Below are positions 1 through 10,722 of a DNA stretch of 64,000 nt, piece after piece. The stretch spans positions 443,106,687 to 443,170,686 of the forward strand of contig JAUMIR010000001.1 of the NCBI GenBank assembly GCA_030847615.1, in the 5' to 3' direction. Positions within the stretch are counted from its first letter, which is position 1. Every line of letters starts with the position of its first letter. A program made the position numbers and the translations under genes. Source of the DNA: Gambelia wislizenii (Eukaryota > Chordata > Lepidosauria > Squamata > Crotaphytidae). The notes beneath the pieces are model-generated. The model was not told the DNA's origin. It worked only from the letters and a program-made list of their open reading frames with translations, and searched no databases.

Positions 1-375
1 TACGGTGAACTCGCCACGGGTCAGCGTAAGTGGGGCGCTCCAAAAAAGCGATACAAAGACTCCCTGAAACAACATTTCAGGCTCGGCCAAATTGATCACC
101 AACAGTGGTCCGCCCTGGCCTCACATCGGGAGGCATGGAGACGCACTATCCACAATGCTGCAGCCCTATTTGAGAACTCACGACGAACAAGTCTTGAAGA
201 GAAACGACAACGCAGAAAGAATCACAACCCAAAAACATCACCCAAGGAGTCCTTCTGCTGTGCTTTTTGCAACCGGACTTGTTTGTCTCGGATTGGCCTT
301 TTTAGTCATCAGCGCTCTTGCAGAAAGCATTGGATGAGTCCTTCCTGAATCTTCGTTTGCGAAGAAAAGCCAGAG
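1..375 (+). mobile_element. 3' end of a non-LTR retrotransposon with C-terminal zinc finger
   Basis: Frame 1 is open from base 1 to the stop at 346-348 (115 codons, 5' end outside the window). The product is basic (GAPKKRYKDSLKQHF, then WRRTIHNAA and RRTSLEEKRQRRK) and ends in a CCHC-type finger: CAFCNRTCLSRIGLFSHQ followed by RSC. This is the C-terminal tail seen on a family of vertebrate LINE polyproteins. The 3' UTR carries a small hairpin (CTTCGTTTGCGAAG at about 353). Two more 3' copies are at 29415-29651 (+) and 31732-32153 (-). Confidence 0.75.
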
Positions 376-664
376 ATATATTTTACAAATTGGTGGAGTG
401 CAGGAGGAGGATGGGTTAGTATCACAGAAGGAAATGGTTTCAAAAGAAAAGGCATTTCATTCTACGCATCTGCATTTTGTCAAGTAGGGGATCAATATTT
501 CAGTGACATTTTTAAAGTGTAGTAACCTAATTATTTGTTTATATGCAATAATTGAATAGGGCAGGAATGAAAACATTTGCTTGGTTAATTCAGATATGTA
601 AGAATGAGAGACTGTAATTTTTCTTGTTTGTGAGACAGTGAGACATTTCCTTCTCCTTATCAAT
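376..664. other. No feature recognised
   Basis: AT-rich intergenic sequence after the LINE end; no gene or repeat family identified. Confidence 0.5.
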
Positions 665-850
665 ACAGGATCCCTAGCTACAGCATTCCCAGCAGCTAGC
701 TATCCAGTCTCTTTTTGAAGATATCCAGATAAGGAGACCCTAACACTGATCTAGGCAATTGGTCATTGCCAAACTGCTCTTACTGTCAAGAGATTCCTTC
801 TAATGTACAATCAGCTTCATCTGCCTCCCCGCACTACCACTGTTACATGC
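665..850 (-). mobile_element. Old CR1-like fragment (antisense)
   Basis: The phrase ACTGCTCTTACTGTCAAGAG followed by TTCCTTCTAATGT matches the CR1 3'-region wording seen in better copies here (CAGCTCTTACTGGCAGGAAG at 45478). The rest is diverged. Confidence 0.4.
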
Positions 851-1640
851 TTTTGCCAAAAATGCATTATGCCAATGCAATAGTCTGTTTTCCCATCATA
901 AAGCACCAATAAGATTCCAGCATGTATGCTATGGACTAAGTCCAGATTAATGCGTGTGTTACTCTAATCGTTCTGAGGTCATGAGGACCCTCAAAATGTA
1001 GACATTAATTTGAGGAATTAAAATGCAAAGAGGGGGCAATGGCAAGACCTTGTGACCAGCTATATCAGTACTAAGGAGGAGACATAAGCTGGATAGAATA
1101 ACAATAATCTTTATTTGGAAAAAGTAATAATAACCACATTCACACACACATTTAGACATGAAGCATTCATGCAAGACTAGTGAATAAAGCAGGAAAGAAT
1201 TGGATAGAGGAATAGTGAAGGAAGTTCAGAGGGCAATACAACACTTTTTCGTGAAGAGATGAGGTCATGGAGGAAGCCAGCAGAGTGGGGGTCCCAATCT
1301 GGAACTGCTATATAGTTTAACGTGGAGTCGAGAGGAAGATGGACTGTGCAGACTTTAGCAAAGTTTTGAGAGGGTTTTTATAGCAAATATTTGCCTTCTG
1401 GGTATAAGACAATCAGCAGTGTTGGTCTTTGTTTTTTTCCCAGATTTATGTTAAAGGTCGCATTACATGGAAGACCACATTTGACCTAATTACCAATTAT
1501 TGATACAAAAATGGGGCTGGGGGGTGTCAGGGCAGGTAACACACATACAATGAGGCTGGCAGAAATGGGCTTCCTGCCCCTGTTTATCCATGGCAGTCCC
1601 TCTCTAGGCTCCAGAAGATGCTACACAGAGGTTGAGGGGA
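851..1640. other. No feature recognised
   Basis: AT-rich sequence with only short chance open frames; no repeat family could be named with confidence. Confidence 0.5.
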
Positions 1641-1642
1641 CC

Positions 1643-3735
1643 ATAGAATCAGAAAACCTTAGAACTGGAAGGGACCACAGGGGCCATCGAGTCCAAACCC
1701 CAACCATGCAGGAATATACAATTACAGAACTCCTAAAAGATGCCCATCCAACCTCTGCTTAAGATGGAGAGTCCACCATCCTCCAATGCAGTCTGTCCCA
1801 CCACTGAACAGCTGTTATAGTAAAAAAAAAAAAAAAAAAGTACTTCCTAATGTTTAGGTAGAATCTCTTTTCTTGTCATTTGAATCCATTTGCCCTGGCT
1901 GCAGAGGGAGCCAACTCCATCTTGCTTTGGCCCAGAAGCAGAATAGCCCTCCCTCCATCCCAACTGCCACTGCCATGGCCAAGGAGGGGGAGAAGAGAAT
2001 GCTAGACTTAATCCCTTCCCCTACTGCCATCCCCTTTCCTTTTGTATCATGCCTTCATTAGATTGTAAGCCTGAGGGCAGGGAACTATTTTCTTGTAAAG
2101 CGTTATGTACATTGATGGTGCTATGTAAATTATTATTGTTGTTATTGTTATTATTGTTATTATTGTTATTATTTCCACTTCTAGTCTCTGGAGCAGCAGA
2201 AAACAAGCTGGATTCTTCTATATTACATCCCTTCAGATGTATGTCACCTCTTAGTTTTTTCTCCAAGTTAAACATACTCAACTCCCTATGTCATTCCTCA
2301 GAAGACTTAGTTTCCACACCTTTGATCATCTTGGTCACTCTTCTCTCTGAGCATCTTCCAGCTTGCCAATATCTTTCTAGAATGGTGTTTCCCAGAACTG
2401 GATGCAGTATTCCAGATGAGATCTAACCAAAACAGAACAGAGTGGGACTATTACCTCCATTGATGTGTACACTACACTCCTGTTGATGCATCCTCAACAA
2501 AGTAACTGGCCCTCACCCTCACTCCACCCCTGTAGCAATTCCCCCAAAGAGGCGACCCACCAGTGGTGGGCCTGACACCCAAGCAGCCCCTTATATCCCA
2601 TCAGCTATGGAGCAGATGACGACAATGCTGCTGGCTCAGGGGAACCTGGAGCCTGCTCCTGCAGATATGTAGCTGGTCTTCTCAGTGGGCAGACAGGCAG
2701 GCAGCAGTTCTTGGAGGAGAGAGGGGTTGATGAGACAGCTACAAACTCTCTTCTCTGAAGGAATGGTGGTGGTGCATCTTCTCACTGGTGTGCTGACCCA
2801 GAATTGCATTAGCTGTTTTGGCTGCTGCATCACACTGTTGGCCACAGGAAGTGAAAATAAAGGGTTTGGTACTCTGTGGTTTCAGGCATCCACAAGGGGT
2901 CTTTGAACATATCCCCCAGGATAAGTGGGTCTTACTGTATTTGTGCATTTCATTGTGCATTCTGCCTAGATGTAGTACGTTTATCTCTGTTGAAATTCAT
3001 TTTGTTAACTTTGACCCAGTTCTCCAGTCTGTCAAGGTCATTTTTAATTCTAATCCTGTCCTCTGGAATATTTAGTTATTCCCCCTAATTTGGTGTCATC
3101 TGCAAATTTGATAAGTATGCCCTCTGTTCCATCATCTAAGTCATTTATAAAGATGTTAAACAACACCAGGCCCAGGACAGAACCCTGTGGCACGCCAGTA
3201 GTCACATCTCTCTAGGATGAAGAGCAACCATTGGTGAGTACTGTCTGTGTTTAGTCTGCCAGCCAATTAGAAATCCTTCTAACTATAACACTGTCTAGCC
3301 TACAGTGCACCAGCTTGTCTGCAAGAATATTATGGGGAACCTTGTCAAAAACCTTACTGAAATCATGATATGCTACATCCCCAGCACTCCTCTCATCTAC
3401 CAAGTTTGTAACTCTGTCAAAAAAGAGATAAGATTAGTTTGGGATGACTTGTTTTTGAGGAACCAATGCTGGTTCTTGGTAACTGTAGCATTCCTTTCCA
3501 AGTGAGCACAGACTGACTGTTTAATTATCTGTTCTAGAACCTTTCCTGGTATCGACCTCAAGCTGACTGGTTGGTAGTTGTTTGGGTCCTCTCCCCGACC
3601 CCTTTGAAGATGAGGACATTTGCCCTACTCCAACCTGCTGAGACTTCTCCTATTTTTTCAAGAATTCTTGAAGATGATTGACAGTGCCTAGATTGCCCCT
3701 GCTGGATGGGATCAGTTGTGATGCATATGGAAAAG
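1643..3735 (-). mobile_element. CR1 LINE, antisense, about 2 kb, interrupted
   Basis: Starts with the antisense CR1 3' end (CATAGAATCAGAAAACC... GGAAGGGACCACAGGGGCC...) and continues through antisense reverse-transcriptase sequence, e.g. TTTGGTGTCATCTGCAAATT near 3090, GGCCCAGGACAGAACCCTGT near 3170 and TGGGGAACCTTGTCAAA near 3333. It is the longest CR1 in the window. All frames are broken. Split by an insertion at about 1893-2175 and a poly(A) run at 1821-1839. Confidence 0.85.
1893..2175 (+). mobile_element. SINE/LINE 3' end nested in CR1
   Basis: CR1 phrase TTTGAATCCATT is cut and resumes at about 2176 with CCACTTCTAGTCTCTGGAGC. Between them is foreign sequence ending in TAAAGCGTTATGTACATTGA and TGGTGCTATGTAAATTATTA plus a (TTATTG)n tail, a common reptile retroposon 3' end. 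The exact family was not assigned. Confidence 0.6.
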
Positions 3736-4725
3736 GGGATCCCTGAAAATCAGATGAAGGCACCTTCCATGAATGGAACCCTTCTGCCAGCAGATAAAGA
3801 CCTAAATTCTATTGTTATTGTAAACTAAATTAGACCCATGGAATCCATGGCATTTTTGTATGTGTTCACTCATCACTCAACAATTAATTAAATGGTTCTA
3901 CTCTAATTTGTGCTATCCAATAGAAATCAGGTTAAAAGGAAGATGCTGGGTCCAGTCTGATATTGACAGAAACACAGAGACCAATCAGAAAATGATGTCT
4001 TTCATTTGTAACCCTCCTGTGTTTCTGCTTTTTTTTCTTATCAGAAAATAGCCATTAGCAAAGTAAAGATGATATATGAACATTGTCTTTTGACTGATCA
4101 CACTAGGAACTATCCATCTAGAAGTACTTCAGGGCTTAATTATTACTTAATTATTACTAACAACACTGATTACTTTAGACTCGAAGACAGGCACAAGCAA
4201 CAGCAGAAAGAATATGTTTTAAAAATAGGATGCACATAATTGGATTGAGGAAATTATTGGTCTGTACTGGAATATAGGGAGTTTTAGGCAACACAATCAT
4301 AACACGCAAAGAGCAGGGGAAAATAGTGAACAGCTTCTGACATATTACATCATCGCACACGTGCACACACTCTCTGCCAAAGCACTGTACTTGGAGAGCT
4401 CTGGTAAAATCATTCCTTAATTGGAAGGTAGAAAGACAGAGCTGCCTGTTACAGAATTATACAGACACTCTCTCTCCCTTTCCCTTGCCTGGTATTTTCA
4501 TTTTATGGACAGCTTGGGGAAAATATATCAAACTAGGCTGACAAACAGAAACTGAAAAACATGGTCTGAAGCTCCAAATCAGGCCCAGGACAAGCCTGTT
4601 ACACTTTAGACTGCTTCAACTAGGATTTGGATCAAGTGGATGCACACCCCTAATAGCTTCCAAGCCAATATTAAATTAAGCTGAGGGAAGTTTTTCCATT
4701 GATAAAGATCACCAATGAACTACAA
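3736..4725. other. No feature recognised
   Basis: Intergenic, AT-rich. No coding potential, repeats or structured elements identified. Confidence 0.5.
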
Positions 4726-4790
4726 AGTTCACTTAGTGGGGATTTGAACCCAGGTGTCCAAATCTGAGCCCCAACACTCTGCAATCCTGT
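4726..4790 (-). mobile_element. tRNA-SINE head fragment
   Basis: The reverse strand reads GGTTCAAATCCCC preceded by a GAGTGTTGGGG-type head, i.e. the B-box portion of the tRNA-derived SINE found elsewhere in the window. Confidence 0.5.
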
Positions 4791-6030
4791 AGAGTGAAAA
4801 GAGATTTCTTATAAGATTAATAGTGCACATTAGTTCTTTGGTTGCATTGAAATAAATAATAACTCCCTTTGAGATGTGCCATAAAGCACCTTCCATCATT
4901 TCATCACCTTATTTGTCTGTCAGTGTTGGGGTAGATCTAATCCTACCACTGCAACAGGTATGCAGTCTAATATACTTGGATGCTGCCTTGCTTTTAGGAA
5001 GGCAGGTGGCAGCAGAGGTCAGGATGGTCTATTAGCCATTACATACTAGCTTTGCTCCTTCCATGCCTCTGTACCTTCTTTGTTGCTGTGTACCTTCAAA
5101 TCGTCCTAGGGTTCAGTATTGCAATCTGTTTTACCTTGGGCAGCACTTGAAAGCAGTCTAGCTAAGGATTTTGATCAAATGAAAAAATGAGATGCTGTGT
5201 TAATATAACAAGAAATGCAAAATATTCTAACACCTATAATATGATCTAAGCATTTTTAAACAGATGGGTGCATAGGTTTAATTTGCTGTGTTGTAATGTA
5301 TTTTGCGAAGCTGCTCTGTCTAGCAAAAGCTATGGAAATCTTACCGAGAATATTTAAATCCTTAATAAATCATGTTAAAAGTCAGCCCTAATGATTTCTA
5401 GGTCACAGACAGTGTCATTAAGATATCATGTGTAATTACTAAGGCATTGCTGTAGACACATAGAAAACAGTTTTGTAAAATGAAAGTAGGTTTATACATT
5501 TTTAAAGCCCTACTATGTTTCAGTCTACTTTTAGCTTAATGAAATGAGCATCTCTATGTTTGCTGGTACGAATATATATAAATGTGCCATACCTACCTTT
5601 CACAAATGCCAGAGGATTCAGCAACTATTCACATAAAATACTAACATCTTAATGTGTTTGTTTAATCTGACTTTGGATTCATTGACATGTATTAAGGTTT
5701 CTGCTACTAGTGAAGGTTTTTCCATACTCCACACATTTACATGGTTGTTCTTTTATATTTAATATCTATAGCCATAGTGCAAAAAACAAGATGTCAGGTA
5801 GTGGCAGTGACATGTACTTTAATCACTCACCTATACATACAGATCTTCATTGAAGATGTTAGTGAAGAGTCCATGCAATTCTGTGTTTGAGATTGGAAGC
5901 TGTGGTGCAAAGTAGAGTAATAGAGTGGATACAGATTGGACAAGGATGCTAACCTGCACACTCACTGTGTGGTTTAGCAGCTGGAGTGGGGATGAGGTGG
6001 ATGTCCCACCAAGATAGGAAAGCCCCCACA
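4791..6030. other. No feature recognised
   Basis: AT-rich intergenic sequence. Nothing nameable was seen. Confidence 0.5.
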
Positions 6031-6110
6031 AAATCTGAAGGCCACCTTGGATCTTGCATAGAGAAAAAGGTGGGATATAAATCAAATCGGATAAATAAAT
6101 AAAATAAACT
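6031..6110 (+). mobile_element. LINE/SINE 3' tail fragment
   Basis: AAGGCCACCTTGGATCTTGC then AAAAAGGTGGGATATAAAT and (AAAT)n: the 3' end shared by squamate L2-type retroposons (compare 6590-6650, 7070-7118 and 61940-62000). Confidence 0.55.
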
Positions 6111-6439
6111 AGTCCTGGAAAGATGATGACCAAAGCCAGTCTTACCACTAAGAGAATGAGGCTGATGCTAGGGGGGTGGTATGGAAGGGTCTGAAGACAG
6201 ATTTATATCTACCATGCACCTTGTCCTGAGCTAGCCACCTCTGCGTAGGAATAGTGAGGATGCTAACCAACTACTCCTGAAGTAAGATCCAAGTGTCACT
6301 CAAGATTGGATTTGTTTGTTTGTTTTAATAAGCAAGGGGCAGAATGCCATCTTGCCCTTTGCTTCAGGGACTCAAATGTCTTGTGCTTGTTGTGATGATA
6401 AGATCAATAGGGTTTTGGAATTATATACAGACATATGGC

Positions 6440-6639
6440 CAAGTAGGGTGTGTGTGTTTTATTTATTTTATTTTTAGCTTTTGTATACACTGTACTGTAT
6501 TGTGAATAATTTTAGATTGTTTTACATTGTTTTAATTGTGATTATTTTAATTGTTTTTAAAATTGTATTAGCTTTTAATTGAGGGTCTTTTGCGAGCCAC
6601 TTTGGTCCCACTCTGGGAGAAAGGTGGCATATAAATTAA
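6440..6639 (+). mobile_element. LINE (L2-type) 3' end
   Basis: T-rich 3' UTR followed by GCGAGCCACTTTGGTCCC, GGGAGAAAGGTGGCATATAA and (ATTAAATA)n. Same tail type as 6031-6110. Confidence 0.55.
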
Positions 6640-6850
6640 ATAAATAAGGGAAAGGAGCCATATAGATAAGTAGGTCAGTAGGTTAAAATGAGGTAGTAGA
6701 CTTGAATAGAAGAAATGTTGTTACATGAAGGTTGCTGGTGGGGTAGTGCATTGACCCGCTGAGGCACTAGAATGCCCAGTCCTGAGAGATGGGGGACTGA
6801 GCAGCTGTGGAGCAGGGGACAGGCAGGATGGAGAATAAAGTTGTTCCCCA
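6640..6850 (+). repeat. Upstream copy of a duplicated SSTR1 5'-flank segment
   Basis: This segment and 7150-7378 share long matching blocks in the same order, including ATAAGGGAAAGG, AAGTAGGTC, AGAAGAAATGTTGTT, ACCCGCTGAGGCACT and CAGTCCTGAG. It is a diverged direct duplication about 510 bases apart. Both copies follow a LINE-type 3' tail (GGTGG-ATATAAATTAAATAAATAA). Confidence 0.75.
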
Positions 6851-6959
6851 CTCTGGGAGAAAGGAGGCCTTTCCTGAATAGTTACCCCCCCTGAAGATTC
6901 GACTGTTGTTTTTTTTCCCTTTGAGCTGCCATTGAATTATATTCTATGCTGCTGTGATT

Positions 6960-7141
6960 AGTTGCTGTATGTTTTTAAAAAAAATTATTGTATGTTTTTA
7001 ATCTTTTCTAGTTTAATATTATTTTAAGGGGTGGGTGAGTTAGGGTATTGAGGTAATTATGGAGTTTTTACACTGTAAGCCACCCCGATTGCGTTGCAGA
7101 GGGGTGGGATAGAAATAAATTTGTTGTTGTTGTTGTTGTTA
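6960..7141 (+). mobile_element. L2-type 3' UTR with (GTT)n tail
   Basis: GTAAGCCACCCCGATTGCGT then GAGGGGTGGGATAGAAATAA, matching the L2 tail at 61950-61990, ends in seven GTT units (7119-7140). Lies between the duplicated 5'-flank segments. Confidence 0.65.
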
Positions 7142-7149
7142 TATAAATT

Positions 7150-7378
7150 AATTAAATAAGGGAAAGGGGCAGAGTAGCTAAGTAGGTCGGTAGGTAAAAA
7201 TGAGGCAGGGGTAGTAAGGCTTGCTTAGAAGAAATGTTGTTCGATGAAGGTCGCTCCTGAGGTGGTACAGAGACCCGCTGAGGCACTGGCTGCGCAGTCC
7301 TGAGGGACGGAGGGCTGACACAGCGGCTGCGAGGGGCGGGTAGCTAAAATGGAGAAGAAAGTCATGTAAAGTTGTGGG
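7150..7378 (+). repeat. Downstream (promoter-proximal) copy of the duplicated segment
   Basis: Second copy of the 6640-6850 segment, more GC-rich and running directly into the SSTR1 CpG island. Between the copies lie a LINE-like 3' end (6960-7118) and a (GTT)n run (7119-7140). Confidence 0.75.
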
Positions 7379-7462
7379 GTAGCGCCCGAGTAGTGGGGAA
7401 GGCATGGGAAAGAGAGAATGGGGAGTGGGCTTCACATTCCCCCCAGTTCCTTGCGCCTCTCC

Positions 7463-7475
7463 TTTAAAAGAAGGG
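7463..7475 (+). promoter_or_regulatory. Possible TATA-like box upstream of SSTR1
   Basis: TTTAAAAGAAGG lies about 580 bases before the SSTR1 start, at the beginning of the CpG-rich stretch. It is the only TATA-like run I see just upstream of the gene. CpG-island promoters often lack a TATA box, so this is weak evidence for the transcription start. Confidence 0.25.
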
Positions 7476-7733
7476 TCCGTCAGGAGACACAGACAGAGAG
7501 AGACTTCCCGGGCTGGCTGAGGTGGCGGCCGAGTGACTTGGCCCCTCGGAAGCAGGTTGGTGGGAAGTGGCGTGAGGCGGCGAGGGAGCTGAGGAGAGGC
7601 GCCCCTGCCCCAGCCCCCTCCCCCGCCGCCTCCCGCCTTTTTCCCGCCTGGCTTCCCGCCTCCTTTTCGTCGGTGCTGACGCGCCGCTCGCCTCCTATTA
7701 ATCATCCCCGCCAGCCGGCGAGAGCGGCAATTC

Positions 7734-7814
7734 ATGCCAGCGGCGGCGGCGGCGTCTCCAGTCCCTCTTCCGAGCGCCGGCTCGTGCCGCTTAGCACCGC
7801 CGGGCTGGGACTAG
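7734..7814 (+). other. SSTR1 upstream ORF 1
   Basis: ATG at 7734 opens a 26-codon frame, including five consecutive GCG codons, ending at TAG 7812-7814. It would lie in the 5' leader if transcription starts near 7.5 kb. Peptide function is unknown; a translational effect is inferred from position only. Confidence 0.45.
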
Positions 7815-7900
7815 GGGCAGAGGCAGCGGCGGCGGCGAGGGGGGCCTCCGAGTGGAAGGTGGCGGAGGCCAGAGGGTCGCGCGGCTGAGCCAGGCGGAGG

Positions 7901-7981
7901 ATGCCGGGCGGCGGCGGAGGCTGCTGTTGGCAGCGGCAGGCTGCTGGTGCCCGGGCGCTGGCTCCGCCGCCCCCGCTGTGA
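7901..7981 (+). other. SSTR1 upstream ORF 2
   Basis: ATG at 7901 (G at -3) opens 26 codons and stops with TGA at 7979-7981, 66 bases before the SSTR1 start codon. It is the second of three short upstream frames in the presumed leader. Confidence 0.45.
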
Positions 7982-8006
7982 GCCCCTGTAGGCCAGGGGA
8001 CGGAGG

Positions 8007-8108
8007 ATGGCCCCTGCGCCAGGCTGGTCGTCGAGGGCGCCGGAGGCATGGACTCGTCGGCGGGCGGGCGGAACTCCTCGGGCCCCGCCGTCCCCAACGG
8101 CACGGTGA
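8007..8108 (+). other. SSTR1 overlapping upstream ORF 3
   Basis: ATG at 8007 (context GGAGGATGG, strong: G at -3 and +4) is out of frame with SSTR1 and runs through its start codon, stopping at TGA 8106-8108. This gives 33 codons overlapping the first 61 bases of the receptor frame. Ribosomes using it would bypass the SSTR1 start, so it could lower receptor output. Confidence 0.5.
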
Positions 8109-9223
8109 GCGGGAGCGGCGGCGAGGGGCCCGGCGGCGGCGGTGGCAGCGGCGGCAGCGTTGGCGGGGCGGGCGGCGCGGGCGGCGGTGAGGCGCAGGGC
8201 GGCAGCGCCATCCTCATCTCCTTCATCTACTCGGTGGTGTGCCTGGTGGGGCTGTGTGGCAACTCCATGGTCATCTACGTGATCCTGCGCTACGCCAAGA
8301 TGAAGACGGCCACCAACATCTACATCCTCAACCTGGCCATCGCCGACGAGCTGCTGATGCTGAGCGTGCCCTTCCTGGTCACCTCGACGCTGCTGCGCCA
8401 CTGGCCCTTCGGCTCGCTCCTCTGCCGCCTGGTGCTCAGCGTGGACGCCGTCAACATGTTCACCAGCATCTACTGCCTGACCGTGCTCAGCGTCGACCGC
8501 TACATCGCCGTGGTCCACCCCATCAAGGCGTCGCGCTACCGCCGGCCCACCGTGGCCAAGATGGTCAACCTGGCCGTCTGGGGCCTGGCCATCGTCATCA
8601 TCCTGCCCATCATCATCTTCTCCCGCACCGAGGTCAACACCGACGGCACGGTGGCTTGCAACATGATGATGCCCGACCCCAAGCAGAAGTGGCTGGTGGT
8701 CTTCGTGGTCTACACCTTCCTCATGGGCTTCCTCTTGCCCGTGGTGGCCATCAGCCTCTGCTACATCCTCATCATCGCCAAGATGCGCATGGTGGCGCTC
8801 AAGGCGGGCTGGCAGCAGCGCAAGCGCTCCGAGCGGAAGATCACCCTCATGGTCATGATGGTGGTCATGGTCTTCGTCATCTGCTGGATGCCCTTCTACG
8901 TGGTGCAGCTGGTCAACCTCTTCGTGGAGCCCGACGACGCCACCATCAGCCAGCTCTCGGTCATCCTGGGCTACGCCAACAGCTGCGCCAACCCCATCCT
9001 CTACGGCTTCCTCTCGGACAACTTCAAGCGCTCCTTCCAGCGGCTCCTCTGCCTCAGCTGGATGGACAACGCGGCCGAGGAGCCCGTCGACTACTACGCC
9101 ACCGCCCTCAAGAGCCGCGCCTACAGCGTCGAGGACTTCCCGCCCGACAACTTCGGCGAGTCCGGCGGCGGCGGCGGCATGTACAGGAACGGGACGTGCA
9201 CCTCCAGGATTACGACCCTCTGA
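8048..9223 (+). CDS. SSTR1: Somatostatin receptor type 1 (class A GPCR)
   Basis: Intronless 391-residue Gi-coupled receptor for somatostatin-14/28 at the plasma membrane. Seen: N-glycosylation sites N9 and N17, a Gly/Ser-rich stretch at about 22-52, seven hydrophobic segments starting near residue 55, N72 and D100 (TM1/TM2 conserved sites), disulphide pair C126/C204, D133 in TM3 (the aspartate that pairs with the somatostatin lysine), DRY at 150-152, CWMPF at 279-283 and NPILY at 315-319 inside the somatostatin-receptor signature [13 protein letters not shown]. The C-terminal tail has C335 (possible palmitoylation) and ends in ITTL, a class I PDZ ligand. The tail, especially the [17 protein letters not shown] part and the RITTL end, separates SSTR1 from SSTR4. 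Length equals human SSTR1 (391). The start is the first in-frame Met, with G at -3 (GAGGCATGG). The only oddity is the expanded Gly run in the N-terminus. Paralogue confusion is unlikely because CLEC14A is the neighbour, as in mammals. Confidence 0.97.
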   Translation: MDSSAGGRNSSGPAVPNGTVSGSGGEGPGGGGGSGGSVGGAGGAGGGEAQGGSAILISFIYSVVCLVGLCGNSMVIYVILRYAKMKTATNIYILNLAIADELLMLSVPFLVTSTLLRHWPFGSLLCRLVLSVDAVNMFTSIYCLTVLSVDRYIAVVHPIKASRYRRPTVAKMVNLAVWGLAIVIILPIIIFSRTEVNTDGTVACNMMMPDPKQKWLVVFVVYTFLMGFLLPVVAISLCYILIIAKMRMVALKAGWQQRKRSERKITLMVMMVVMVFVICWMPFYVVQLVNLFVEPDDATISQLSVILGYANSCANPILYGFLSDNFKRSFQRLLCLSWMDNAAEEPVDYYATALKSRAYSVEDFPPDNFGESGGGGGMYRNGTCTSRITTL

Positions 9224-10722
9224 GGAGGGAGGGCGGGGAGGGAGGGAGGGGAGGGCGAAAGAGACTCTCCTGCTCCCCACCACCGGGAAAGGGAGAAAAC
9301 GGAAACAGAGGCCAACTCAGGGCAAGGGGGCCGGGCTGGCGAGGGGAGACCGGGAGGAGAGAAAAGCGGCGAGGAGGAAAGAGCGGAGCGAAGGACGGCG
9401 CCGCAAGACTTGCCCACCAAACGAAGGCAGCGGCGTCTTCTCCTCCCCGTCTGCCCCGAGCTCCCTGTGGACCCTCCGCCTCCCTTTCCTCGAAGGCACT
9501 GTGGCCCATCAGTTCGCATCGCCCAAAGCAAACCTTGGGTGTGCGTGGGGGGGGGGGTCCCCGCTGTGTGGGTCGGTGGGGTCCCTTGGTGATCTGGGGG
9601 CTTGGTTGCGTGTCGCTTTCCCTCTCCCCTGCCCGCCCTCCTGAGTTGCTCCTCATCCTCCGCCCCGTCGCTTCTCTCGCTCGCTCGCTCTCGACGGCCT
9701 CACTGGGGAGCGGAGGACTGCAGAGCCGCGGGTTCCTGCCCGTCGTTCCCGTGAAAGAGGCGTCGGCGGTGCTTCGCTCTTGGTGTCCCGAGAGAAACCC
9801 AAGCCAAAGGTTGTCTTGATGGGTTGGAGAAGCATTTGTTTTCTAAACGGGGTGGGGGGGAGGCAGGCAGGCGCCGGGGCTCAAAGCAGAGCCCCTTTCG
9901 TTTCAAGGGTCCCGCCTATAATTACAGGGATGTGTCTGTGTGTCTCTCTCTGCGTGTTTGGTTTCAGTTTGAAGCTTGGAAAGCGCTCTTCACGTGCTCA
10001 GGGGGCGCGCTCTTTAATGTCTTCACGGGGGGGCAGACTGGGCGGAATTCAAAAGCAGGCGGAGAACTTGGCAGTGCTTTCAGATCATCCTAAGCCTTAG
10101 AAATCCAAGCGCGCAACTAGCTGCGCGGCCAGAGAGTCTTTCCCCCTTCTCCTCGGGAGCTGTCCCGGTGCTGGGGACAAAGTCGTTCCCAAAAGATAGG
10201 GAGAAATAGTCTCGGGACTGCGCGAATCAAAGCACCCCGGGAAAATGGGAACCTAAACATTGCACCACTTTCGTAGGAAAGCAACATCTGTCTCACACAC
10301 ACACATACACACCACCCGGCTAGACCACCCCCTCCCCATCATTGCCCCAATTCGGATTTCTCTTTGGCATTCAGCACCGGCGCTCTGGGCGAAATGGCAA
10401 TCTGTATGGAAAAGGAAAGGAACCCGGAGGAAGGGAGGCGATTATGTCGTTATCTCGCAGCAACAGCAGGCTGCTGATAAGAGCGAGATAAATAGCTTTC
10501 CCCAGTCGCCGCGCCGCCACCTTCCCCGGTGCCTGTCAAGAGCAAAGCGCCGGACTCCCAGCGATATGTGATCCGGGCAACGGTTGGCTCTGCGGGAGCA
10601 TTTATAATAAAGGTGTGCAAATAAAGCAGATGAAAGAGCGACAAGGTGATTGTCCTGGGCAGCGTGATATTTGGCGTGAGCGATAAGGGTGGAGGTGGGG
10701 GCTGTAGGGAGAAGAAAATAAA
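9224..10722 (+). other. Probable SSTR1 3' UTR and poly(A) signals
   Basis: Downstream of the stop codon the sequence stays unique and moderately GC-rich with no recognisable repeat for about 1.5 kb. AATAAA hexamers occur at 10606-10611, 10620-10625 and 10717-10722. These are the first canonical signals after the stop, so the transcript plausibly ends near 10.63-10.75 kb. Transcript data would be needed to fix the end. Confidence 0.4.

Larger units (their letters stand above)
7250..9480. other. CpG island over SSTR1
   Basis: The base composition switches from AT-rich to very GC- and CpG-rich at about 7.25 kb and returns to normal past 9.5 kb. It spans the 5' flank, the presumed 5' UTR, the whole coding exon and the start of the 3' UTR. 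(CGG)-type runs occur at 7740-7755, 7827-7838 and through the codons of the Gly-rich N-terminus. This is typical of vertebrate single-exon GPCR promoters. Confidence 0.85.

Noticed and set aside
2021..2426. Frames encoding poly-Leu or poly-Asn
   Set aside because: Products of the (TTA/TTG)n tail of a nested retroposon.
8048..9223. Assignment to SSTR4
   Set aside because: SSTR4 lacks the SRAYSVEDF...TSRITTL tail and the [19 protein letters not shown]1 wording; neighbour CLEC14A also points to SSTR1.
7811..9283. Long antisense open frame across SSTR1 (490 codons)
   Set aside because: It is the GC-rich complement of the receptor coding sequence, with no recognisable domain; low-complexity composition explains it.
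8239..9819. Long +2 frame over SSTR1 and its 3' flank (526 codons)
   Set aside because: Shadow of the receptor frame, dominated by Arg/Pro/His-rich low-complexity sequence from high GC; no Kozak or homology.
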